Shown: piece by piece, positions 19,579 to 32,636 of the stretch | How positions within the stretch are numbered: the first letter of the stretch is position 1 | How the letters are laid out: each line of letters starts with the position of its first letter | Source: Cystobacter fuscus DSM 2262 | Lineage (GTDB): Bacteria > Myxococcota > Myxococcia > Myxococcales > Myxococcaceae | Assembly: GCF_000335475.2 (NCBI RefSeq) | Contig: NZ_ANAH02000010.1 | Span: 1 to 64,000, forward strand | DNA: 64,000 nucleotides | Direction: 5' to 3' | The notes under the pieces: model-generated | Told to the model about the DNA's origin: nothing | Databases searched by the model: none | Seen by the model: the letters and a program-made list of their open reading frames with translations, nothing else | Program-made: the position numbers and the translations under genes

Positions 19579-20253
19579 TCAGCGCGAGGGAGTTGGGACT
19601 TGTCCGGAGGGGTAGCGGGGGGGCGCGTCCGCCCACACCATGCCGAGCGCCAGCACCCGCGAGAGCGTCTCGCGCAGGGCATAGCGGCGCGTCCGGGGGC
19701 TGCTCTCGTCCGCCGCCACGCCCCAGGCGTCGATGCCCACCGAGTTGGCGATGTAGAGCGCGCGCGTCAGGTGGAAGCGTTGGGTGACGAGCAGTGCCCG
19801 CCGCACGCCGAAGATGCTCCGGGCCCGTACGGAGCTGTCGTAGGTGGACAGGCCCGCGGTGTCCTGCTGGATGGCGGAGTCCGGCACGCCCCGGTCGCGC
19901 ACGTACTGGGCCATGGCGTGCGTCTCGACATGGAAGCGGTCCGAGTTGTCCCCACTGAGCAGCAGCGCTTCCACCTTGCCCCCATGGTAGAGGGCCAGGG
20001 CAGCGTCCAGTCGCTGGGCGAGCACGGGGGAGGGGACACCGCCTGGCGCGAGCCCCGCCCCATAGACGAGCGCCACCGGAGCATGGGGCGCCTGGGCCCG
20101 GGGGACGATCCGGTCCACATACCGGTGTTCCACGTACAGCGAGGCGGTCGCCACGCCCAGGGCGACTCCCAGCCCCAGTACGAGCAACGCCCTCGGCCAC
20201 CGGCGTGCCCGGCGCATCGTTTGACGGCCCCTTCGCATGCGATTCCGGCTCAA
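19579..20253 (-). CDS. SanA/YdcF-type (DUF218) membrane protein
   Basis: The 224-residue protein has a basic N-terminus and one membrane segment (ALLVLGLGVALGVATASLY, about 22-40), then the DUF218 core: VALVYGAGL, LLLSGDNS (about 98-105) and ALLVTQRFHLTRAL (about 152-165). SanA and ElyC of this family act at the cell envelope and affect resistance to large antibiotics and peptidoglycan precursor supply. It is divergent from atpG. Confidence 0.85.
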   Translation of the reverse strand: MSRNRMRRGRQTMRRARRWPRALLVLGLGVALGVATASLYVEHRYVDRIVPRAQAPHAPVALVYGAGLAPGGVPSPVLAQRLDAALALYHGGKVEALLLSGDNSDRFHVETHAMAQYVRDRGVPDSAIQQDTAGLSTYDSSVRARSIFGVRRALLVTQRFHLTRALYIANSVGIDAWGVAADESSPRTRRYALRETLSRVLALGMVWADAPPRYPSGQVPTPSR

Positions 20254-20343
20254 CCGCCGGGGGAATCATTCTCGTCCCTCGCGAGGGCGTGGGGAAGCGG
20301 CTTGCTCGCTCCGGAGTGATCCGCCGGGTGTGCAAGGCCAAGG

Positions 20344-20371
20344 TTGACCGGCCACCACACCAGCCTATATA
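20344..20371 (+). promoter_or_regulatory. Sigma-70-type promoter of atpG
   Basis: TTGACC (20344-20349) and TATATA (20366-20371) are 16 bp apart, about 58 bp upstream of the atpG start. Both hexamers are close to consensus, which is uncommon in DNA this rich in GC. Confidence 0.6.
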
Positions 20372-20429
20372 GGGGGCCGCGTCCGGGTTCCGCTGTCATA
20401 CCCGAGTTTCCAGAGGAGCTGCTGGCCCC

Positions 20430-22884
<2,455 letters not shown>

Positions 22885-22926
22885 GCCCTTCCGCCGCTTC
22901 CTCGCCCGGGCCAGGAGGTTTTCCAC

Positions 22927-23472
22927 ATGCTGCGTTCCATCTGCTTGGGAATGATGTTGTGGGCACTTCCTGGTCTGGCCGACGAGCGCGCCAGCCGACC
23001 CCGGGTGAGCGCCAACGGAGACTTCTCCGTGCGCCTGGTGGAGCGGGGCCCGGGCCAGTGCTCCCTGGAGGTTTCCCAGGAGAGTGGCCCGGTGTGGACG
23101 CTCGAGCAGTGCGTGGGCGGGGCGGACGATCTCTACTTCGTCTCCAACGACGGCCAGCGGGTCTGGGTGGTGTACCCGCTGGCGCCCAAGGGCCAGAAGA
23201 AGCTCGCGGGCAGGAAGTACAAGAAGGTTCCCGCGTGGGCCAACACCCAGGTGGCGGTGGAGGTCGACCGCAAGGGCACGCGGTTGCAGGAGCGGCGCCT
23301 GCTGGAGTTCGTGCCGACGCGCGCCCTGCCCCAGGTGCGGCAGATGTCGCAGCACATCAAGTGGTTGGAAGGCATGGTCGGCGTGCCGGGCAGGAGCCCG
23401 CGCCTGACGGATGCCGGAAACATCGAGTTCGAGGTGGTGGGCGGCGACAAGACCCACCGACTGACCTTCTGA
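22927..23472 (+). CDS. Exported protein of unknown function inside the atp operon
   Basis: AGGAGG precedes ATG 22927. The 181-residue product has a signal peptide (MLRSICLGMMLWALPGLA, likely cleaved near residue 18) and a soluble, mostly beta mature part with two Cys (GQCSLEV and EQCVGG). No family is recognised. It lies between atpD (42 bp) and atpC (31 bp) and must be co-transcribed with them. Standard atp operons have no gene here. A periplasmic product among ATP synthase genes is odd. Confidence 0.75.
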   Translation: MLRSICLGMMLWALPGLADERASRPRVSANGDFSVRLVERGPGQCSLEVSQESGPVWTLEQCVGGADDLYFVSNDGQRVWVVYPLAPKGQKKLAGRKYKKVPAWANTQVAVEVDRKGTRLQERRLLEFVPTRALPQVRQMSQHIKWLEGMVGVPGRSPRLTDAGNIEFEVVGGDKTHRLTF

Positions 23473-23503
23473 CACAAGCAGTCCCCACGGAGTGGCGAGC
23501 CCC

Positions 23504-23908
23504 ATGGCCAAGCTGACGGTCGAGATCGTGACCCCCGAGAAGCGCATCCTGTCGGTGCAGGCGGACGAGGCGATCGTCCCGGGCGCCAAGGGCCTGTTCG
23601 GCGTGAGGCCGGGCCACACCCCCTTCCTGTCCCTGATGGACGCGGGCACGCTCACGCTCAAGGGCGAGGGCGGCCACACCGACAACTACTTCGTGGCCGG
23701 TGGCTTCGTCGAGGTGACCAACGACAAGGTGCTCGTGCTCGCGGACGTGGCCGAGCCCATCTCGGGCATCGACGTGGAGGGCGCGCGCCGGCGCCTGAGC
23801 GAGTCGATGGATCGCCTGCGGGGCCTGTCCTCGGACGACGCGCGCTTCGCCGTCGAGCAGGCCGTCGTGCGCCGCGAGACGGCCCGCATCGCGGCCTCCT
23901 CCCGCTGA
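23504..23908 (+). CDS. atpC: F1-ATPase epsilon subunit
   Basis: ATG 23504 (an in-frame GTG lies 12 bases upstream) gives 134 residues. The N-terminal beta-sandwich MAKLTVEIVTPEKRI with GLFGVRPGHTPFL is typical, and a C-terminal helical hairpin rich in Arg follows (about 90-134). The subunit couples and inhibits F1. Confidence 0.93.
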   Translation: MAKLTVEIVTPEKRILSVQADEAIVPGAKGLFGVRPGHTPFLSLMDAGTLTLKGEGGHTDNYFVAGGFVEVTNDKVLVLADVAEPISGIDVEGARRRLSESMDRLRGLSSDDARFAVEQAVVRRETARIAASSR

Positions 23909-24026
23909 GCGCTCCTCCCGCGCTCCTTCCCGGAGCCGAGTCTGTCTTTAGGGATTCACGTCTGCCCTCCGCCCCCGTTCCCTGTCTGGTTGATGGGGCC
24001 GGGGGCGGTGCTCGTTGGAGCCTCCG

Positions 24027-24284
24027 GTGACTTCACCCGTGTTGGTGCTCTTCCACCGCATCGCGGATCCCCCCTCGGCGGTGGCTCGCCGCTACGTGGT
24101 GGACTACGCGCTGGAGGATCGCGTGCGCTTTCGCAACGTCGCCTTCGCCGAGGCGGAGACAGCGTGGCGAGAACTGGGTGGACAACTCACGCCCGCGCTC
24201 TGGGATGGTGTGCACCTGCACCAGGGCGCCGAGGCGGTCGTGGCTCGACTGCAGGCCGTTGTCAACCTGGGTCGCGATGCCTAG
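24027..24284 (+). CDS. Small protein, possible thioredoxin fold without active-site cysteines
   Basis: GTG 24027 has GGAG 6 bases upstream and gives about 85 residues. The pattern SPVLVLFHRI, then RVRFRNVAF, then TPALWDGVHLHQGAEAVVARL resembles a glutaredoxin-like beta-alpha-beta layout with a Pro at the cis position, but there is no Cys. The assignment is weak. A small regulatory or binding protein is possible. Confidence 0.5.
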   Translation: MTSPVLVLFHRIADPPSAVARRYVVDYALEDRVRFRNVAFAEAETAWRELGGQLTPALWDGVHLHQGAEAVVARLQAVVNLGRDA

Positions 24285-24400
24285 TGGCTTGTGGTGGGAG
24301 CGGCCCCTTCACGCAATCCCTACGGGAGTCGTGACGAAGTCGCGAGAGATGAAAGTCGGGGCTGGTCATGCCTCGCGTTTTGGTTATCTTGCCCCTCCCC

Positions 24401-25438
24401 ATGTCGATGACTCCCGCCGAGCGCCAGGACAGGTTTCAAGCGGCGTTTCTGGGACTCGCCATCGGAGATGCCCTGGGTTTTCCCCTGCGTGGCGTCCCGC
24501 CGTCCAATCTCATGCGCGTGTCGGGACTCGCGGATGACTTCGCGCCCCGTCCTCGCGGGGGCAAGTACGCCAAGGGCCAGTTCTCCGACGACACGCAGCT
24601 CATGCTCGCCACCGCCGAGAGCGTCATCCGCGAGGGCAAGGTGGATGGGCGCAGCGCCGCGGCGCACCTGGCGTGGCTGTGGCAGGAGGGCATCATCCTC
24701 CAGCCTCCCAAGGCGCTCGCCGAGGCCCTGCAGAAGCTCGCGCAGGGCACGCCGTGGATGAGCGCGGGCGCCCCCCTGGGCGTCAAGTGCCACTCGGTGC
24801 TCAGCCGCGCGCTCGTGGTGGGCCTCTTCGAGAGCAAGAGCCGCGTGCGCATCCGCCACGACGCGGGCGTGCTGTCCGTCCTCACGCACAAGGATCCGAC
24901 GTGCGCCGCGGCCGCGGCCGCCTTCGCGCAGGCGGTGGCCCTGGGGCTCACCACCAAGGAGCCGCCCACGCCCGCCGCGTTCTGCGAGGAGCTGGCCCTG
25001 GCGGCCGCCGCGCATGATCAGGAGCTGGCCGAGGAGCTGCGCCACCTGCCCCGTCTGCTCACGTGGGATCCCGCGCGCGCCATGGCCCAGCTGCGCAAGG
25101 TGAGCGTGCCACCCAGTCAGCTCAAGGGCGTGGACGGCCTGCCCCCGCACGTGGTGCCCGTGCTGCTCATGGCGCTCTACGCCACGCTCAAGGCCCCCAA
25201 CGACTTCCGCCAGGCCGTGGAACTCACCCTGCGCTGCGGGGGCGAGGCCGACGCCGCGGCCGCCTGCACCGGCGCCCTGATGGGCTGCCACCTGGGCACC
25301 GCCGCCATCCCCGCCCGGCTGCGCAAGAGCGTGCTGTACGGGGAGACCCTCGTGGACGCCGCGGATCGCCTCTTCCAGGCTCGCCAGGTGCGCGAGACGC
25401 TCGCCACCGCCCTGGCACAGCAGCGCCGCCGCCGCTGA
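24401..25438 (+). CDS. ADP-ribosylglycohydrolase-family protein
   Basis: The product (345 residues from ATG 24401; ATG 24368 would add 11) has the family landmarks FLGLAIGDALGFPLRG (about 17-32), FSDDTQLMLA (about 62-71) and a C-terminal CGGEADAAAACTGALMG. Members remove ADP-ribose from arginine or other acceptors using two Mg2+. The second metal site is normally GGDTD or GGDAD; here GGEAD replaces one Asp by Glu, and the next Thr/Ser by Ala. Activity may be changed. No clear Shine-Dalgarno precedes 24401. Confidence 0.85.
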   Translation: MSMTPAERQDRFQAAFLGLAIGDALGFPLRGVPPSNLMRVSGLADDFAPRPRGGKYAKGQFSDDTQLMLATAESVIREGKVDGRSAAAHLAWLWQEGIILQPPKALAEALQKLAQGTPWMSAGAPLGVKCHSVLSRALVVGLFESKSRVRIRHDAGVLSVLTHKDPTCAAAAAAFAQAVALGLTTKEPPTPAAFCEELALAAAAHDQELAEELRHLPRLLTWDPARAMAQLRKVSVPPSQLKGVDGLPPHVVPVLLMALYATLKAPNDFRQAVELTLRCGGEADAAAACTGALMGCHLGTAAIPARLRKSVLYGETLVDAADRLFQARQVRETLATALAQQRRRR

Positions 25439-25579
25439 AGGCTCGGCGAGCATGCGGGCAAGCCCCGCCTCGTCCTGTCTGACTTCCGCCCACGCTTCCC
25501 CGCTTCCAGCTTACTGGGAGAGAGCGGGACACACCTGGCACCACCTGGTGCGGTCCTGGACGCTTCGGGAGGCAGTGGC

Positions 25580-25984
25580 GTGGAAATCGAATCGGAACAG
25601 CTGGAGCGCAGGCAGCTGGAGTCGTTGTCCACGGCGGAACTCATCCGCCATGCCATCGACGAGGCACGGTTGCTCGCGCGGGCCGAGATCCTGCACGCGA
25701 AGAAGGAGCTCAAGGAGGAAGTGAAGGCGGCCCGTTCGGCGGGCATCCTCCTGGGCGCGGGTGCGGTGCTGGGTCTCGTGGGGCTGGCGGCGATGCTGGT
25801 GGCCGTGGGGCTCGCGCTTCCCCTGGCGCAATGGTTGGGCGTGCTCCTGGTGGGCGTCTTCCTGGTGCTGGTGGCCGGAGGGCTCGCGTTCGCCGGCAAG
25901 AAGCGCCTGCCGACCCAGCCCCTGCCGCACACCCAGGAGCGGTTGAAGACCGATGTCGTGCGCACCCGGGAGACACTGCAATGA
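25580..25984 (+). CDS. Holin-X/phage-holin-like membrane protein
   Basis: The 134-residue protein has an amphipathic N-terminal helix (ELIRHAIDEARLLARAEI) and two adjacent hydrophobic helices (about 53-78 and 83-105), as in the widespread Holin_X (PF07332) group. Despite the name most members are chromosomal membrane proteins of unknown role. ATGA overlap (25981-25984) couples it to the next gene. Confidence 0.75.
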   Translation: MEIESEQLERRQLESLSTAELIRHAIDEARLLARAEILHAKKELKEEVKAARSAGILLGAGAVLGLVGLAAMLVAVGLALPLAQWLGVLLVGVFLVLVAGGLAFAGKKRLPTQPLPHTQERLKTDVVRTRETLQ

Positions 25985-26508
25985 GTGACCAGAACAAACC
26001 CAGCGGCTCCATCACCTCGAGCATGAGCGATCGTGAGCAGGTGGAGCGCACCGCGGATCGTCTGCGCGACGAGCTGCTGCTCACCCTCGAGGAGCTGGAC
26101 CGGCGCCGCGAGCGGGCCCTCGACGTGAAGTACCAGGTGCGTCAGCTCCTCGCGCGCAACCGCGAGACGCTCCTCGCGGCGGGCGGCGTCGCGGTGGCGA
26201 TGGTCGTCGTGGGGGCGGGCTTCTCCTGGTGGAACGAGCGCCGCCAGTCGCGCATCGTGTGGGAGCGGCGCGGCCGGGCCCTGCGGCGCGCCTGGGAACA
26301 TCCGGATCAGGTGGCCTCCGCCTCCAAGAAGCAGCCCCTGGCGCTCGAGCTGGGCCGCAAGCTCGTGTTCATCTTCGGCTCCGCGCTCGCCTCGGCGCTG
26401 GCGAAGAACGCCGTGGCGACACTGGTGCCCTCGTCCGAGGCCCAGCCTGGCAAGCAGGGGAACAAGCGCATGGGTCTGCACCTCATGCAGCAAGAAGCCC
26501 GCGCCTGA
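25981..26508 (+). CDS. Membrane protein, DUF3618-like
   Basis: The 175-residue protein starts within the stop of the holin-like gene. VERTADRLRDELLLTLEELDRRRERALD (read as two pieces, about residues 20-47) is the DUF3618-type N-terminal helix, followed by one membrane span (LLAAGGVAVAMVVVGAGFSW). Holin_X and DUF3618 genes are commonly paired in actinobacteria and proteobacteria. The pair probably forms a membrane complex of unknown role. Confidence 0.7.
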   Translation: MSDQNKPSGSITSSMSDREQVERTADRLRDELLLTLEELDRRRERALDVKYQVRQLLARNRETLLAAGGVAVAMVVVGAGFSWWNERRQSRIVWERRGRALRRAWEHPDQVASASKKQPLALELGRKLVFIFGSALASALAKNAVATLVPSSEAQPGKQGNKRMGLHLMQQEARA

Positions 26509-26528
26509 AAAACCGTCACATCGTGAGG

Positions 26529-26567
26529 CGGCGCTCTCCACCCAGGGGGGCGCCGTTTTTCGTTTTT
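26529..26567 (+). terminator. Rho-independent terminator after the holin-like pair
   Basis: CGGCGC (26529-26534) and GCGCCG (26550-26555) form a hairpin followed at once by TTTTTCGTTTTT. Confidence 0.7.
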
Positions 26568-26692
26568 CTTCTGACGCCCTGCGTCACCTTTTGGGACTCA
26601 TCCAGTAGGGCCATGTTTTGCGATAGTTTGCGGTCACGGAGATTCAAGGGGGGGCGTCTCGTGACACCGCCCATTCCAGGAGCCCACACCTC

Positions 26693-28531
26693 ATGACGAG
26701 TCCTCGGTTCGAGACGCTGGTCGACATCTACCTCAAGAGCATCGCCACCTTCGGTCCGCGTCCGCTCTTCCTCGAGAAGAAGAACGGCCAGTGGGTGGAG
26801 ATGACGTACATCCAGTTCGGTCAGAAGGTGGACGACCTGCGCGGTGGGCTCGTGCAGCTCGGCGTGAAGCCGGGAGATCGCGTGGCGGTCATCTCCAACA
26901 ACCGTCACGAGTGGGCGGTGGGCGCCTACGCGGCCTACACGCTCGGGGCCGCCTACGTGCCCATGTACGAGCAGCAGCAGGAGAAGGAGTGGCAGTACAT
27001 CCTCAAGGACTGTGGCGCCACGCTGGTGTTCGCCGCCACGGACGCCATCGCCAAGAAGCTCGCGGCGGCCAAGGCGGAGCTGCCCGCGCTCCAGCACATC
27101 ATCCGTTTCTCGGGCACCGAGCAGGAGCCCGACACCTTCGCGTCCCTGCTGCGTCGCGGTGCCGAGGCGGCCTCGCCCAGCGCCTCGCCCGGACCCGAGG
27201 ATCTCTCCGGCCTCATCTACACCTCGGGCACCACGGGCAACCCCAAGGGCGTGATGCTCAGCCACGGCAACATCGCCAACAACGTGAGCGCCATCCACCA
27301 GATCTTCCCCATGTCGCAGGCGGATCGCTCGCTGTGCTTCCTGCCCTGGGCGCACGTCTTCGGCCAGACGGTGGAACTGCACGCCCTGTTCTCCATGGGC
27401 GCCTGCATGGGCCTCGCCGAGTCGACCGAGAAGATCATCGAGAACCTGAGCGAGGTGCAGCCCACGCTCATCTTCTCCGTGCCGCGCATCTTCAACCGCA
27501 TCTATGACTCGCTGCAGAAGCGCATGGCCACGGAGTCGCCCCTCAAGCGCGCTCTCTTCATGCGCGGCCTGGAGGTCGCGCGCCAGCGCAAGACGCTCGC
27601 CGAGCAGAAGCGCTCCAGCGTGCTGTTGGACCTGCAGCACTCCTTCTTCGACAAGGTCGTCTTCTCCAAGGTGCGCGCGCGCTTCGGCGGCCGGATGAAG
27701 TACGCCTTCAGCGGCGGCGCGGCCATCTCGCGCGAGGTGGCGGAGTTCATCGACAACCTCGGCATCACCGTCTACGAGGGCTACGGCCTCACCGAGACGT
27801 CTCCCATCGCCACCGCCAACTACCCCAACCGCCGGAAGATCGGCTCGGTGGGCACGGCCCTGCCCGGCATCCGCGTGGAGATCGATCGCACCGAGACGGG
27901 GGACCCCAAGCAGGGGGAGATCGTCGTCTTCGGCCACAACGTGATGCTCGGCTACTACAACCTGCCCGAGGAGAACGAGAAGGTCTTCACCGGCAAGGAG
28001 CCCCAGGTGCCCTCCACCGAGCGCGGCTTCCGCACCGGCGACATGGGCTTCCTGGACGACGACGGCTTCCTGTGGATCACCGGCCGCATCAAGGAGCAGT
28101 ACAAGCTGGAGAACGGCAAGTACGTGTCGCCCGCGCCCATCGAGCAGGCGCTGCAGCTCTCGCCCTTCATCACCAACGTCATGCTCCACGGGCAGAACAA
28201 GCCCTTCAACACCGCCATCATCGTCCCGGACATGGCCGCGCTCACCCAGTGGGCCAAGGACAAGGGCCTGGACACCTCGATGCCCGCGCTGCTCAAGCTG
28301 CCCGAGGTGCGGCAGCTCTACCGCGAGCAGATCATCGAGTTCACCCCCGGCATCAAGAACTACGAGAAGCCCCAGCACTTCCTGCTCGTCGCCGAGGACT
28401 TCACCACCGCCAACGACATGCTCACGCCCTCGCTCAAGCTCAAGCGGCGCAGCGTGCTCAAGAAGTACGGCGAGGACGTGGAGAAGCTCTACGTCGAGGC
28501 GGAGAAGAAGGGCGAGACGCGCGCCGCTTGA
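26693..28531 (+). CDS. Long-chain acyl-CoA synthetase (AMP-forming)
   Basis: The 612-residue enzyme activates fatty acids through an acyl-adenylate. The P-loop-like motif LIYTSGTTGNPKGVMLSHGN (about 176-195), the YEGYGLTETSP motif (about 360-370), TGDMGFLDDDGFLWITGR (about 447-464) and the C-terminal Lys region KLKLKRRSVLKKY are all present. Its size and long insert match FadD15-type ligases. AGGAG lies upstream of ATG 26693. It probably feeds beta-oxidation or lipid synthesis; it is a single-gene unit. Confidence 0.9.
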   Translation: MTSPRFETLVDIYLKSIATFGPRPLFLEKKNGQWVEMTYIQFGQKVDDLRGGLVQLGVKPGDRVAVISNNRHEWAVGAYAAYTLGAAYVPMYEQQQEKEWQYILKDCGATLVFAATDAIAKKLAAAKAELPALQHIIRFSGTEQEPDTFASLLRRGAEAASPSASPGPEDLSGLIYTSGTTGNPKGVMLSHGNIANNVSAIHQIFPMSQADRSLCFLPWAHVFGQTVELHALFSMGACMGLAESTEKIIENLSEVQPTLIFSVPRIFNRIYDSLQKRMATESPLKRALFMRGLEVARQRKTLAEQKRSSVLLDLQHSFFDKVVFSKVRARFGGRMKYAFSGGAAISREVAEFIDNLGITVYEGYGLTETSPIATANYPNRRKIGSVGTALPGIRVEIDRTETGDPKQGEIVVFGHNVMLGYYNLPEENEKVFTGKEPQVPSTERGFRTGDMGFLDDDGFLWITGRIKEQYKLENGKYVSPAPIEQALQLSPFITNVMLHGQNKPFNTAIIVPDMAALTQWAKDKGLDTSMPALLKLPEVRQLYREQIIEFTPGIKNYEKPQHFLLVAEDFTTANDMLTPSLKLKRRSVLKKYGEDVEKLYVEAEKKGETRAA

Positions 28532-28868
28532 CGGGCGGGGCCCGCAGGGAGGCCTCCACGGCCCGGCGGGCCCAGGGCAGCAGCGCCAGGGCGTCGTCCG
28601 CCGCGTCCGACGGCGGCGTCCAGTAGGACAGGGTGACGGGCTTGCGTCCCTTGCCCGCGTCGTACACGAAGGGCTCGCCCCCGGCTTCCTCGAAGCGGGG
28701 GCGCGTGAGCTCATCCGTCTTGAGGTACAGCCGCTCCTCGATGATGAGCCCGAACATCCTCCCCCCCAGGTACACGCCCCAGCCACCGAACATGGCTCGC
28801 GCCTGGACGGGCCCGAGCGGCTCGAGCAGCTCCAGCGTGTACTCCACGTAACTGTTCTGGCGTGCCAT
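28458..28868 (-). CDS. TfoX N-terminal domain protein
   Basis: ATG 28868 (GGAGG upstream) gives 136 residues. ARAMFGGWGVYLGGRMFGLI (about 21-40) and ERLYLKTDE are the TfoX_N signature. TfoX/Sxy is a competence co-regulator in gamma-proteobacteria, but single-domain proteins like this are common elsewhere with unknown role. The Arg/Pro-rich last 25 residues are encoded antisense to the acyl-CoA synthetase C-terminus: the genes overlap by 74 bp. Confidence 0.8.
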   Translation of the reverse strand: MARQNSYVEYTLELLEPLGPVQARAMFGGWGVYLGGRMFGLIIEERLYLKTDELTRPRFEEAGGEPFVYDAGKGRKPVTLSYWTPPSDAADDALALLPWARRAVEASLRAPPVKRRASRPSSPPRRRASPRPRRTS

Positions 28869-29004
28869 GGGACTGCCTCCGTCGCCCCCTTCATACGCCA
28901 TGATGCCTGGCTGCCTACCCCCTTGGCGGGCTCGGGGGGGGAGGGAGACGCGGGGGGTTGCGGAATAGTAAAAAGGGAGCAGGCCGTTCTCGCGCGGCTC
29001 CCCC

Positions 29005-29766
29005 ATGCTCATCTCCACACTCTTCCTGCTCGCTTCCGCCCCGGCAGTTAAGCCCACCCGCAACACGGTGGTCCCCGAGGTGGGTGTTCCCTTCGCTTGT
29101 GGTCGCGTGTTCCCGGTGAGTCAGGGCCACGACACGGGGAGCCACCTGCAGAACGACACCTACGCCTGGGACTTCCGCATGCCCATTGGCACGCCCATCG
29201 TGGCGGCCCAGGATGGCAAGGTGCGCATGGCGCGCGGGGACAGCACCCAGGGCGCGTGTGATCCCAAGATGGCGCCGTACGCCAACTACGTCGTCATCAA
29301 TCACGCCGGTGGCCTGGAGACCCAGTACCTGCACTTCAGCGCCGTGGTGGTGAAGCCCGGCGATACGGTGCGCAAGGGGCAGCTCATCGGCTACTCGGGC
29401 AACACCGGCTGGTCGTGCGGCCCCCACCTGCACTTCAAGGTGGCCAACACGGTGAGCCCCGGGTGGAACAACCCCTCCGTGCCCGCGCTCATCGCCGGCT
29501 ATGGAGATCCGGTGCGCGACACCCTCATCGCCGCTCCCGGGTGTGGCAATACGTCGGATCTGTCGGTGATGGCCGCCAACGACGCGACGCGCGCCCAGCA
29601 GCCGCTGGCGCCCGAGACCCCCGCGCGTGACGGCGAGCAGGCCGCGGGCGGTATCCCCACGGGCGCCAAGGCCATCATGGACCGCGTGTCCAAGTCGGCC
29701 TTCGACTCCTCGCGCATTCCTCCCCAGGCCCAGGCGTCCGACGACGGCTCGGGCGGCTCGCGCTAG
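29005..29766 (+). CDS. M23-family peptidoglycan metallopeptidase
   Basis: The 253-residue exported protein has a short signal (LISTLFLLASAPA), a first zinc motif in HLQNDTYAWDF (about 48-58) and the second GPHLHFKV (about 140-147), with NYVVINH between, as in LytM/lysostaphin enzymes. These cut peptide bridges in peptidoglycan. The final 70 residues are Ala/Pro/Ser-rich with no fold signature. It stands alone. Confidence 0.88.
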   Translation: MLISTLFLLASAPAVKPTRNTVVPEVGVPFACGRVFPVSQGHDTGSHLQNDTYAWDFRMPIGTPIVAAQDGKVRMARGDSTQGACDPKMAPYANYVVINHAGGLETQYLHFSAVVVKPGDTVRKGQLIGYSGNTGWSCGPHLHFKVANTVSPGWNNPSVPALIAGYGDPVRDTLIAAPGCGNTSDLSVMAANDATRAQQPLAPETPARDGEQAAGGIPTGAKAIMDRVSKSAFDSSRIPPQAQASDDGSGGSR

Positions 29767-29785
29767 TCCGCGCGTCCCCCCGCTG

Positions 29786-32566
<2,781 letters not shown>

Positions 32567-32636
32567 CGGCCACCAGGATGCGCACGAGGGGCCGCCACGC
32601 CCACGGGGACCGGGGTACGGGGTGGGTGTCGAGCAG

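Noticed and set aside
24027-24284. An active glutaredoxin
   Set aside because: The protein has no cysteine, so no redox activity of that kind is possible.
25580-26508. A prophage lysis cassette
   Set aside because: Holin_X-type proteins are usually chromosomal. No endolysin or phage structural gene is adjacent.
26516-28894. A very long open frame antisense to the acyl-CoA synthetase gene
   Set aside because: It is rich in Leu, His, Arg and Gly with no domain and lies fully opposite a gene with clear motifs. Long antisense frames are expected in DNA with high GC at third codon positions.
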